DNA from: JBAZFF01 sp041653495
Lineage (GTDB): Bacteria; Patescibacteriota; Minisyncoccia; Minisyncoccales; RBG-13-42-11
Reading direction: 5' to 3'
DNA: 29,893 nucleotides
Assembly (NCBI GenBank): GCA_041653495.1
Contig: JBAZFF010000008.1
Location: 1-29,893 of the forward strand
The notes below the pieces were generated by a model. That model saw only the letters and a list, made by a program, of their open reading frames with translations, was not told the DNA's origin and did not search any database. Of the stretch, positions 21,998-28,967 are shown piece by piece. Positions within the stretch are counted from its first letter, which is position 1. Every line of letters starts with the position of its first letter. The position numbers were made by a program, and so were the translations under genes.

Positions 21998-24900
21998 TGA
22001 CTTCTTCCACGTCTTCGCATATTAATTTTAACATCCCGTCCTTTGCGTCCACTCTGCCGGAGACCAGGACTATTTTGTTCTCCTGGAAGGCAGTCGGCTT
22101 CCTTTCTATTATCCTGGGGAATACTATGACTTCTATCTTGTCGGTCAGGTCCTCCAGATTTACGAAAAGCATGGGCTTTCCGGTTTTGGTTATTATTTTC
22201 TTTATTCTTGAGATTATACCTCCAATCCTTATTTTTTTCGAGCCCGTGGGGGTCAATTCCGATATCGGGGTGGTCCTCTTCTCCAAGAACCCCTTATAGT
22301 TTTTCAAGGGATGGCTGCTCACAAACAGGCCCAGTAGCTCCTTTTCCCAAGCGAGCATTTCCTTTTCGGAAGCGGGGTCGGCTTTCTCCAGCCTGATAGA
22401 TGACTTTATATTCATCCCGTCGAAAAGTCCAGCCTGGCTGCTGTTCTTGGACTTCTGGTTTTCCCTGGAGTATTCAAGCAGCTTCTCCATATTCAATAGG
22501 AGCTTGTTTCGTTCCTCCATTCTATCAAAAGCGCCGGCTTTTATTAAACTCTCCAAAGACTTTTTATTCAAGTCCTTGGTGTTCACTCTGGAAACGAAGT
22601 CTTCCATTGATTTATAGGGCCCGTTGGCCTTCCTTTCTCCTACTATCGTTTCCACTATTCCCGTTCCCACGTTCTTTACCGCGGAGAGCCCAAACCTTAT
22701 CTGGTTCTTTTTGGGGACCACTGAGAAGAACGTGAAACTTTCATTCACATCCGGAGGTAGCACTTCCAGCCCCATCTTCTGGCATTCCTGGATAAGAACG
22801 GATATTCTTTCCACGTCGTTCCTCTCCGAAGTCAGCAAAGCCGACATGAACTCGGGCGGGTAGTGGGCTTTCAGATAAGCGGTCTGGTAGGCTATGGTCG
22901 CGTAAGCTGCCGCATGGGATCTGTTGAAGGAGTAGGAGGCGAAAGGCTCTATCCAGTCCCAGACTTTTTTCCCTATCCTTTCATCTATATTATTTGCCTT
23001 TACTCCGGAGATGAATTTTTCCTTTTGGGCCATCAAAAGCTCTTTTATTTTTTTCCCGATGGCCTTCCTTAATATGTCTGCTTCCGCCAGAGAGAATCCT
23101 GCCAACTCCTGGGCTATTTTCATAATCTGTTCCTGGTATACTGCTATTCCCTGAGTGTTCTTTAAAATGGGCTCCAACTTGGGATGCAGATATGTTACGG
23201 GCTGTTTCTTGTTCTTTCTGGCGATGTAGTCAGGGATAAGCTGCATAGGGCCGGGTCGGTAGAGGGCGACCATGGCAATGATGTCTTCAAAATTATTGGG
23301 CTTCAATTGCTTCAGATATCTCTGCATCCCTCCTGATTCCAGCTGGAAGACTCCGATGGTATTTCCTCTCTGGAGATCCTTGTATGTTTCTTTATCTCCG
23401 TCAGGAAGATTATCCAGATCAACGTTTATTCCATGAACCTTATAAATCCTAGCCAGAGTGTCTTCTATAATAGTCAGGTTCTTTAACCCTAAAAAGTCCA
23501 TTTTCAAAAGCCCCAGGTCTTCTATGGAATGCATTTCGTACTGGGTCACTATGTTCTCTTCCCCCTGGCTGGGATATTGGAGGGGGACTATTTCATCCAA
23601 AGGATTGTTTGAAATCACCACTCCGCAGGCGTGGGTGGAAGCGTGCCTGGCTACTCCTTCCAGCTTCTTTGCATAATCTATCAGGGTTCTGGCCTTTTCG
23701 TCAGACCTGTAGAGTTCCTTAAATTCGGGTACCTGGTCCATTGTTTCAGAAAGAGACATTCCGAAGGGGATCATTTTTGCCACCTGGTCGCAGTAAGAGT
23801 AGACGTATCCTAAAGCCCTTCCGACATCCCTGACTGCCGCTCTGGCAGCCATAGTTCCGAAGGTTATTATCTGGGCCACCCTGTCCCGGCCGTATTTTTC
23901 AGACACGTAGCGTATGACCTCGTCCCTCCTTCGGTCGGTAAAGTCCAAATCTATATCGGGCATTGATATTCTGGCGGGGTTCAAGAATCTTTCAAATAAG
24001 AGGTTGTATTTCAGAGGGTCAATGTTCGTGATTCCGACCAGGTAAGCGACGAGAGATCCTCCAGCAGAACCTCTTCCGGGTCCCACCACTATCCTGTTTG
24101 ATTTCGCCCAGTTTACAAAGTCCTGGACTATCAGAAAGTAAGAGGCAAAGCCGGTCTGGTTTATGACTGACAATTCGTACTCCAGTCTTTCGTTCATTTC
24201 TTTATTCGGGCTCTTCCCGTATCTCTTTTCAATTCCCTGGTAGCAGAGTTCTTTTAAATAAGCCTCCGGGGTCTGTCCGTCTGGAGTTTCAAAATGGGGG
24301 AGCTTGGTCTTTCCGAGTTCCAGCTCCAGATTGCAGGCGTCCGCTATTTTTTGGGTGTTCTCTATGGCTTCCGGAAACTCTCTAAAGATTTCCGCCATTT
24401 CTCCCGGGCTCTTCATTGAAAAATCGTCGGACATCATACTGAGCCTTTCCGGATCGTTGGGATCCGAACCCGTGTTGATCAACATCAGAATATCCTGGGC
24501 CTGGGCATCTTCTTTCTTTAAATAATGTATGTCGTTCGTTGCCACCAGGGGGATTCCAAGTTTTTTTGAAAGATTCAGCAATCCTTCGTTGGACTTTCTT
24601 TGGTTCTTGGAGTTTTGGTGCACTTGGAAATCCAGATAAAAGTTTTCTTTCCCGAAAATCTCCTGGTATTTCAAAGCTTCCTTTTCCGCTTCTTCCGTTT
24701 TGCCGGCGAGGATCAGACTCGGTATTTTTCCGGCCAGGCAGGCGGACAGGGCTATTAATCCTTCAGAATATTTTTTGAGCGTTTCTTCGTCCACCCTCGG
24801 CTTATAATAAAAACCCTCTAAGTGGGCTTTGGTAATCAGTTTTACTAAGTTTTTGTATCCGGTTAAGTTTTTGGCCAGCAAGACCAAGTGGTATCTCTTG

Positions 24901-25148
24901 TCATCTATCCCGGGTTCCTTGTCCTGCATTCTCCTTGCGCTCTGGTAGATTTCGCATCCTATTATGGGTTTTATCCCTTTGGCTTTCGCTTTCTTATAAA
25001 ATTCTATTGCCCCGTATACGTTCCCGTGGTCGGTCAAAGCCAGAGAATCCATTCCCAGTTCTTTCGCATAATCCAAAAGTTCGTCTATTTTCGCCAGTCC
25101 GTCCAAAAGGGAATAGTGGCTGTGGGTGTGCAAATGAGTGAATTTCAT
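21987..25148 (-). CDS. dnaE: DNA polymerase III alpha subunit
   Basis: The replicative polymerase, 1053 aa. The N-terminal PHP domain has HLHTHSHYS, TDHGN, GCEIY, a further His near 87, Cys137 and NDIHYL, so the metal ligands lost in E. coli DnaE (TDH, CE) are kept here; this is the pattern of PHP domains with proofreading nuclease activity. The palm has PDIDLDF (Asp400, Asp402) and KMDFLGLKNL. The helix-hairpin-helix region and a C-terminal OB fold (IRIGGIISRIKKI) follow, ending short of a long tau-binding tail. An AAGGTG Shine-Dalgarno lies 7 nt before the ATG. It leads the dnaE-thrS-membrane protein unit. Confidence 0.96.
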   Translation of the reverse strand: MKFTHLHTHSHYSLLDGLAKIDELLDYAKELGMDSLALTDHGNVYGAIEFYKKAKAKGIKPIIGCEIYQSARRMQDKEPGIDDKRYHLVLLAKNLTGYKNLVKLITKAHLEGFYYKPRVDEETLKKYSEGLIALSACLAGKIPSLILAGKTEEAEKEALKYQEIFGKENFYLDFQVHQNSKNQRKSNEGLLNLSKKLGIPLVATNDIHYLKKEDAQAQDILMLINTGSDPNDPERLSMMSDDFSMKSPGEMAEIFREFPEAIENTQKIADACNLELELGKTKLPHFETPDGQTPEAYLKELCYQGIEKRYGKSPNKEMNERLEYELSVINQTGFASYFLIVQDFVNWAKSNRIVVGPGRGSAGGSLVAYLVGITNIDPLKYNLLFERFLNPARISMPDIDLDFTDRRRDEVIRYVSEKYGRDRVAQIITFGTMAARAAVRDVGRALGYVYSYCDQVAKMIPFGMSLSETMDQVPEFKELYRSDEKARTLIDYAKKLEGVARHASTHACGVVISNNPLDEIVPLQYPSQGEENIVTQYEMHSIEDLGLLKMDFLGLKNLTIIEDTLARIYKVHGINVDLDNLPDGDKETYKDLQRGNTIGVFQLESGGMQRYLKQLKPNNFEDIIAMVALYRPGPMQLIPDYIARKNKKQPVTYLHPKLEPILKNTQGIAVYQEQIMKIAQELAGFSLAEADILRKAIGKKIKELLMAQKEKFISGVKANNIDERIGKKVWDWIEPFASYSFNRSHAAAYATIAYQTAYLKAHYPPEFMSALLTSERNDVERISVLIQECQKMGLEVLPPDVNESFTFFSVVPKKNQIRFGLSAVKNVGTGIVETIVGERKANGPYKSMEDFVSRVNTKDLNKKSLESLIKAGAFDRMEERNKLLLNMEKLLEYSRENQKSKNSSQAGLFDGMNIKSSIRLEKADPASEKEMLAWEKELLGLFVSSHPLKNYKGFLEKRTTPISELTPTGSKKIRIGGIISRIKKIITKTGKPMLFVNLEDLTDKIEVIVFPRIIERKPTAFQENKIVLVSGRVDAKDGMLKLICEDVEEVIEA

Positions 25149-25214
25149 AATAAAACACCTTGTTTAAGGATATGTCATTTTACAAAAGATTGAGGCAAAA
25201 AGAAAGGGCAGGTA

Positions 25215-25243
25215 TTGACAAGTGATAAATTGTATTGTATAGT
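25215..25243 (+). promoter_or_regulatory. Consensus promoter of the 25.3-kb accessory patch
   Basis: TTGACA (25215-25220), a 17-nt spacer, then TATAGT (25238-25243), divergent from dnaE. The predicted start is near 25250, followed by a strong AAGGAGGG at 25253-25260. Confidence 0.8.
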
Positions 25244-25265
25244 ATAGGGCATAAGGAGGGCAGAG

Positions 25266-25388
25266 ATGACTTTAATAAAAATACCATCAAAGAAATATCC
25301 TAACACATATAGGGCAGAACGTCCTCAGCCACCTTTTCCAAAGAAAGGATTCATAGATCAGGTTAAAGGGAAGTTGCGCTTAGTTTGA
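25266..25388 (+). CDS. Small hypothetical protein (40 aa)
   Basis: ATG 25266 lies 5 nt after AAGGAGGG and about 16 nt after a predicted transcription start, so translation is very likely despite the length. The product is basic (pI clearly high), starts MTLIKIPSKKYPNTY, has a proline-rich middle (RPQPPFPKKG) and ends VKGKLRLV. It has no membrane helix or Cys. The stop codon lies in the loop of a hairpin at 25368-25395. Function unknown; leader peptide or nucleic-acid-binding peptide are both conceivable. Confidence 0.65.
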   Translation: MTLIKIPSKKYPNTYRAERPQPPFPKKGFIDQVKGKLRLV

Positions 25389-25437
25389 ACTTCCCCATTT
25401 CCCAGAGGCTTTAAGAAGTTAAAGCTTGCGGGAAATG
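25368..25437 (+). repeat. Tandem hairpin pair A after the 40-aa gene
   Basis: Hairpin 1: GGGAAGTT (25368-25375) with AACTTCCC (25388-25395), its loop holding the stop codon. Hairpin 2 starts at the next base: CATTTCCC (25396-25403) with GGGAAATG (25430-25437), enclosing GGCTTTAA/TTAAAGCT and an unpaired TGC. No T-tract follows either. Confidence 0.75.
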
Positions 25438-25461
25438 ACAGTAAAATAGTTCCTTACAACA

Positions 25462-25564
25462 TTCTCATAGTGGCGAATTGGTTGCAATAGAAATATATTT
25501 TAGATATAGATTAGACGAATTAGTGTTAATCAGACAGATTGTGGCCAGTTCACCGCTATGAGAA
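25462..25564 (+). ncRNA. Long imperfect stem, candidate structured RNA
   Basis: Positions 25462-25488 pair with 25538-25564 over 27 positions with only one C-A mismatch and no bulges. About five pairs are G-U or U-G, which suggests a structure kept at the RNA level rather than a DNA palindrome. The enclosed 49 nt are A/T-rich. No coding ORF covers it. It lies between the 40-aa and 141-aa genes on the same predicted transcript. I do not recognise the RNA. Confidence 0.6.
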
Positions 25565-25655
25565 ATCATAAAAGACACTCAAGTTAAAGAGACAGAGAAA
25601 CGGTTGCGGTTCTTCACGTCCACAGGAAAGATTCAAGGACACGAAGGAGGAAAAA

Positions 25656-26081
25656 ATGGATCCGAGGATTGTTGTCAATACAGCGGGGAAGTGGGAAATA
25701 TGGGAAGCAGGTGGAGGGATGTCTAATACCGGTTCGGCCCAAATCATTTGCGGACCGAAGGGGGAAATGCTCCAATCCGTGTTTGTCAGAACACGAGGAG
25801 ATCTCTCAAACAGGGAGCATGCGAAGTTTTTAGCCAAACCTGGAGACGTTGTTATCACGGCAGACTACCAAAGGCACATATACGCCATCACTATGGAAAG
25901 GATTCGGGAAGATGGCACGATAGAGCCTTTCTTCGTGGAGGAAGAAGGGATGGTTAAGAGGGGAAAGATAGAAGACAAATATCATTTCTTTGAAGCGGTG
26001 AGAGCTGCTTGTAATAAGGCAGAATGCTACCACTGCAGGGAAACCCATTATTCGTTTACGAAATTCAAGCTTAAGAGTTAG
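25656..26081 (+). CDS. Hypothetical protein (141 aa) with C-terminal Cys cluster
   Basis: Not recognised. ATG 25656 has a strong AAGGAGG 5 nt upstream. The first 110 residues look like a small beta-rich domain (KWEIWEAGGG, GDVVITADYQRHIYAITM). The end (about 118-131) carries Cys119, Cys124, His126, Cys127 and His131, a possible metal site. It has no signal peptide or membrane helix. It is probably on the same transcript as the 40-aa gene; the stretch between them is structured. The gene is followed by another hairpin pair. Confidence 0.72.
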   Translation: MDPRIVVNTAGKWEIWEAGGGMSNTGSAQIICGPKGEMLQSVFVRTRGDLSNREHAKFLAKPGDVVITADYQRHIYAITMERIREDGTIEPFFVEEEGMVKRGKIEDKYHFFEAVRAACNKAECYHCRETHYSFTKFKLKS

Positions 26082-26095
26082 TTATTTGAAAAGGA

Positions 26096-26183
26096 AGGAG
26101 GCTCTAGCTTATTGGCTTAGCCTCCTCTCCCTAGTCTCTCTCATTTCTACAAATCTTAAAGAGATTTGAGGCTTGCAGAAATG
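26096..26183 (+). repeat. Tandem hairpin pair B after the 141-aa gene
   Basis: Hairpin 1: AGGAGGCT (26096-26103) with AGCCTCCT (26119-26126). Hairpin 2: CATTTCT (26142-26148) with AGAAATG (26177-26183), enclosing CAAATCT/AGATTTG (26150-26156, 26162-26168) and an unpaired GCTTGC. Hairpin 2 has the same plan as that of pair A, with matched changes in the outer stem. Confidence 0.7.
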
Positions 26184-26202
26184 TGATAGAAATATGCAGA
26201 AA

Positions 26203-26225
26203 CTTCGCTGAAAAGCGGAGTTTTT
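26203..26225 (+). terminator. Intrinsic terminator before rnhB
   Basis: CTTCGCT (26203-26209) pairs with AGCGGAG (26214-26220), GAAA loop, then five T. It ends the accessory patch. Confidence 0.85.
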
Positions 26226-26233
26226 GTTATAAT
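26225..26233 (+). promoter_or_regulatory. Extended -10 promoter of rnhB
   Basis: TG at 26225-26226, one base, then a perfect TATAAT (26228-26233), starting in the T-tract of the terminator. No good -35. ATG 26240 is at the predicted start, so it should be leaderless. Confidence 0.65.
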
Positions 26234-26239
26234 CTTTCT

Positions 26240-26842
26240 ATGACACTGAAAGAAGAGAAGAGAATATGGGGGTTGGGGTACAAGAATGTAGCGGGGCTGG
26301 ACGAGGCAGGAAGGGGACCTTTGGCTGGTCCGGTCTTTGCCGCAGCCGTGATGGTAAAAGACCAGAAACTAAAAATGCATTTTCCCAAAATGGCAGATTC
26401 AAAAATAATGAGCGCCGGAAACAGGGAAATAGTTTATAAGCTATTAACCAAGGATCCGAACATTGAGTGGGGGATAGGGCAAGTTTCCGAAAAGACGATA
26501 GACAGGATAAATATTTTTGAAGCCACGAAACTGGCGATGCAAAAGTCTTTGAAAAATCTGAAAGCGGACTTTCTGATATTAGACGGAAACTTTAAAATAC
26601 ATTCCGATCTTCCCCAAAAGCCTGTTATAAAGGGTGATTCAAAAGTATTTTCCTGCATGGCGGCTGGAATAATAGCCAAGGTCAGCAGGGACAGGCTTAT
26701 GTTAAAGTATCACAAGAAGTATCCCGCATACGGTTTTGACAGGCATAAGGGATACGGCACCAAGGCTCATTTTGCAGCCATCAAGAAGCAGGGGATATGC
26801 GATCTACACCGCAAGTCCTTTTCGCTATTGAAAAAAAACTAG
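26240..26842 (+). CDS. rnhB: Ribonuclease HII
   Basis: Removes RNA from RNA-DNA hybrids, including single ribonucleotides in DNA. 200 aa. AGLDEAGRGPLAGPVFAAAV holds the catalytic Asp-Glu pair, FLILDGN a further acidic residue, and KGDSKVFSCMAAGIIAKVSRD the family signature; YPAYGFDRHKGYGTKAH follows. ATG 26240 was chosen because it sits 6 nt after a perfect -10; an upstream in-frame ATG at 26183 would add 19 unrelated residues and read through the terminator hairpin. Confidence 0.95.
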   Translation: MTLKEEKRIWGLGYKNVAGLDEAGRGPLAGPVFAAAVMVKDQKLKMHFPKMADSKIMSAGNREIVYKLLTKDPNIEWGIGQVSEKTIDRINIFEATKLAMQKSLKNLKADFLILDGNFKIHSDLPQKPVIKGDSKVFSCMAAGIIAKVSRDRLMLKYHKKYPAYGFDRHKGYGTKAHFAAIKKQGICDLHRKSFSLLKKN

Positions 26843-26856
26843 CTATCTGTTAGTAT
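26828..26856 (+). promoter_or_regulatory. Probable promoter of rpmF-nusB-rnc-rpsP
   Basis: TTGAAA (26828-26833), a 17-nt spacer, then TAGTAT (26851-26856), overlapping the end of rnhB. ATG 26866 follows by 9 nt, near-leaderless. Confidence 0.6.
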
Positions 26857-26865
26857 ATATACGTT

Positions 26866-27138
26866 ATGGGAGTCCCGAAACAAAAACACACAAAATCAAG
26901 AAGGAATAAAAGAAGGAGCCAGATATTTTTGACTGCAGCCGTTTTGTCTGTCTGCCCGAAATGCAAAAAGCCGGTTTTGCCCCATACCGTTTGCAAGAAC
27001 TGCGGTTCTTACAATGGACATCAGGCCATAGACGTAATGGCGAAACTGACAAAAAAAGAACAGAAGGCCAAGGAAAAGGAAATGGCCCAGAAAGAAGAAA
27101 AGAAGGATCTAAACCTTCAAGAGTTATCTAAGAAATAA
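26866..27138 (+). CDS. rpmF: 50S ribosomal protein L32 (bL32)
   Basis: Starts MGVPKQKHTKSRRNKRRS, the L32 signature, followed by a zinc ribbon with CPKC and CKNC. 90 aa, somewhat longer than the usual 55-65; the extra 30 residues at the C-terminus are Lys/Glu-rich and helical. First gene of a ribosome/RNA-processing cluster with nusB, rnc and rpsP. The zinc-binding form is intact. Confidence 0.95.
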   Translation: MGVPKQKHTKSRRNKRRSQIFLTAAVLSVCPKCKKPVLPHTVCKNCGSYNGHQAIDVMAKLTKKEQKAKEKEMAQKEEKKDLNLQELSKK

Positions 27139-27164
27139 GAACTTTAAAGAAACATTCTTAATAC

Positions 27165-27617
27165 ATGGCTTCACGTCATTTATCAAGATCAATATCCATG
27201 CAGAGTCTGTATGAGTGGGATTTCGGGGAAAAGAAAGGGGATTTAAAGACTATTACAGATAAAAATCTGAGAGAGTTCGGCCCTGGGCTGGAAGACCAAA
27301 GCTTGGTCTGGCAGATCATAACCGGAGTCGTAAAGCATTTCCCCCAGATTAACAAGATCATAGAGAAAGCTGCACCGGAATGGCCGATAGACCAGATTAC
27401 GATTGTTGACAGGAACATCCTGCGGATAGGCCTTTATGAATTGCTTTATGCAAACAAGGACGAAGTTCCGCCCAAGGTTGCCATAAACGAAGCGATTGAA
27501 TTGGCCAAGTCTTTCGGAGGAGAAAGCTCAGGAAGGTTCGTGAACGGCGTTCTCGGGACCGTGTATAAAGAGCTTTTGGAAAGGGATTCCGAAAAAAAAG
27601 TCGAGAATAACAAGTAA
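27165..27617 (+). CDS. nusB: Transcription antitermination factor NusB
   Basis: Binds boxA RNA with S10 in rRNA antitermination. 150 aa, all helical. RHLSRSISMQSLYEWDF at the N-terminus corresponds to the family R..A...LY..d. DQITIVDRNILRIGLYELLY and VAINEAIELAKSFGGESSGRFVNGVLG are the strongest family stretches. The start lacks a clear Shine-Dalgarno. The gene ends just before a hairpin that leads into rnc. Confidence 0.95.
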   Translation: MASRHLSRSISMQSLYEWDFGEKKGDLKTITDKNLREFGPGLEDQSLVWQIITGVVKHFPQINKIIEKAAPEWPIDQITIVDRNILRIGLYELLYANKDEVPPKVAINEAIELAKSFGGESSGRFVNGVLGTVYKELLERDSEKKVENNK

Positions 27618-27618
27618 T

Positions 27619-27674
27619 TTGTTAGCTTGTTACCCCGTTATCTTTTCAAAGGTAGCAGGATAATAAGCTGACAA
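27619..27674 (+). promoter_or_regulatory. Stem-loop in the rnc leader
   Basis: A 10-pair stem (27619-27628 with 27665-27674, one G-U) encloses a second 5-pair stem TTATC/GATAA (27638-27642, 27659-27663). It ends 5 nt before the TTG start of rnc. A different hairpin (TAACAAG/CTTGTTA, 27608-27614 with 27626-27632) excludes it. No T-tract, so not a normal terminator. Confidence 0.65.
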
Positions 27675-27679
27675 CGCAA

Positions 27680-28366
27680 TTGAAAGATTTTAAAAAATTA
27701 GAAAAACAGCTTGGAATCAAGCTGAAGAACAGGGGATTGCTGACCCAGGCTTTCTGCCACAGGTCCTATCTGAATGAAAATCCGGATTGCGGCCTTGAGA
27801 ATAACGAAAGGCTGGAGTTTCTGGGAGACGCGGTGATAGAGCTTATAGTTACGGAATACCTTTTTAAAAAGTATCCGCAGAATTCCGAGGGGGAGCTGAC
27901 TAATTGGAGGGCCTCTCTGGTGAACGCCAAAAAGCTTTCAGAAATTGCTTTAAAGCTCGGGTTTAACGATTATCTCTTGCTTTCCAAAGGGGAAGACAGG
28001 GAAATGGGAAAGGCCAGACAGTATATATTGGCCAACACTTTTGAATCCTTCATCGGAGCTGCTTATTTGGACAGGGGATACAAGGCGTGCGAAGAATTGA
28101 TAAAAAAGCATTTATTGCCGGAGCTTCCGGAAATATTGAAAAAGGGATTATACAGGGATTCCAAATCGCTTTTCCAGGAGAAAGCCCAAGAGAAGACCGG
28201 GATCACTCCTACTTATAAAGTATTGAAGGAGTCAGGGCCTGATCATGCCAAGCACTTTACTGTCGGAGTATTTCTTGATAAAAAGCTTGTAGCAGAAGGA
28301 TCGGGTTCTTCCAAACAGGAATCGGAGGAAGCTGCAGCGAGAAAAGCATTAGAATTAGAGAAATAA
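27680..28366 (+). CDS. rnc: Ribonuclease III
   Basis: Cleaves double-stranded RNA in rRNA and mRNA processing. 228 aa from a TTG start; no ATG fits. The nuclease domain has the signature NNERLEFLGDAVIEL (41-55) with Glu43, Glu46 and Asp50. The second metal-site stretch reads LANTFESFIGAAYLD, with Asn where E. coli has Asp114; the following Glu is kept. The C-terminal double-stranded RNA-binding domain runs from about 157 (DSKSLFQEKAQ) to the end (SKQESEEAAARKALE). It lacks a Shine-Dalgarno and lies directly after a stem-loop. Followed 1 nt later by rpsP. Confidence 0.95.
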   Translation: MKDFKKLEKQLGIKLKNRGLLTQAFCHRSYLNENPDCGLENNERLEFLGDAVIELIVTEYLFKKYPQNSEGELTNWRASLVNAKKLSEIALKLGFNDYLLLSKGEDREMGKARQYILANTFESFIGAAYLDRGYKACEELIKKHLLPELPEILKKGLYRDSKSLFQEKAQEKTGITPTYKVLKESGPDHAKHFTVGVFLDKKLVAEGSGSSKQESEEAAARKALELEK

Positions 28367-28367
28367 A

Positions 28368-28826
28368 ATGTTAGTAATAAGATTTTTCAGAACAGGAAAA
28401 ATAAACCAACCGTCTTTCAAGATAGTTGTGACCGAGAAAACGAATTCTTCCACAAGAGGCCGTTTTGTCGAGCAGTTGGGAACTTATAACCCCACGACCA
28501 AGGAAAAGACCCTGAATGCGGAAAGAGCCAAATACTGGATTGGGGTCGGAGCGCAGCCTTCAGAAACGGTCCATAATTTATTCGTTTCAGAAAAGATTAT
28601 AGAAGGGAAAAAGGTGGATTTGCACAAGAAATCAAAGAAAGCAGCAGAGGCAAAGCCCGCGGAAGCTCCCATAGCCGCGCTAGCTCCTGAAGCTCCTTCT
28701 CCTGCTCCCGTGGAAGTAAAATCAGTTGAACCTGCGCCGATAGAAATCCCAGTCGAGAAACCTGCGGAGGAAAAGAAGCCGGAAGAAGCAAAGCCGGAAA
28801 CCGCAGAAGTTCCGAAAACTGAATAA
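28368..28826 (+). CDS. rpsP: 30S ribosomal protein S16 (bS16) with acidic Pro/Ala extension
   Basis: Residues 1-80 are S16: MLVIRFFRTGKINQPSFKIVV, GRFVEQLGTYNP, and ERAKYWIGVGAQPSETVHNLF. Residues about 85-152 form a low-complexity tail rich in Ala, Pro, Glu and Lys, predicted to be disordered. It almost doubles the usual length of about 85 aa. The start abuts rnc. The base composition shifts to GC-rich repeats in the tail, but the frame stays open to TAA 28826. Confidence 0.95.
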   Translation: MLVIRFFRTGKINQPSFKIVVTEKTNSSTRGRFVEQLGTYNPTTKEKTLNAERAKYWIGVGAQPSETVHNLFVSEKIIEGKKVDLHKKSKKAAEAKPAEAPIAALAPEAPSPAPVEVKSVEPAPIEIPVEKPAEEKKPEEAKPETAEVPKTE

Positions 28827-28837
28827 GACCTCTCCTA

Positions 28838-28865
28838 TTGACAAATGATGAATAAGTGATATAAT
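28838..28865 (+). promoter_or_regulatory. Consensus promoter of the 29-kb accessory patch
   Basis: Perfect TTGACA (28838-28843), a 16-nt spacer, perfect TATAAT (28860-28865). The best promoter in the window. Predicted start near 28872. Confidence 0.85.
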
Positions 28866-28871
28866 AATAGT

Positions 28872-28940
28872 ATACAAACTGAGGAGAGAAACCAAAAGAA
28901 TTACACAGACATTCTCTCCAAGGAATGTCTGTTCTTTTTT
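28872..28940 (+). ncRNA. Short terminated leader RNA, possible attenuator
   Basis: About 69 nt from the predicted start to a T-tract. GGAGAGAA (28883-28890) is an exact complement of TTCTCTCC (28912-28919), which spans the last three bases of the terminator's 5' arm and most of its loop. The two pairings compete or form a pseudoknot. A small ORF starts 28 nt downstream. No known riboswitch was recognised. Confidence 0.55.
28905..28940 (+). terminator. Intrinsic terminator in the leader
   Basis: ACAGACATTC (28905-28914) pairs perfectly with GAATGTCTGT (28923-28932), 8-nt loop, then TCTTTTTT. It lies between a promoter and the first gene of the patch. Confidence 0.92.
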
Positions 28941-28967
28941 AAAATAAAGTAGGAAAAAAGGAGAAAA

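Noticed and set aside
25215..26183. An insertion sequence or integron cassette
   Set aside because: No transposase or integrase, and no terminal inverted repeats or target duplications flanking the patch; the inverted repeats seen are local hairpins.
26183..26239. A longer RNase HII start at 26183
   Set aside because: It would run through a terminator hairpin and a perfect -10 element; family alignment begins after ATG 26240.
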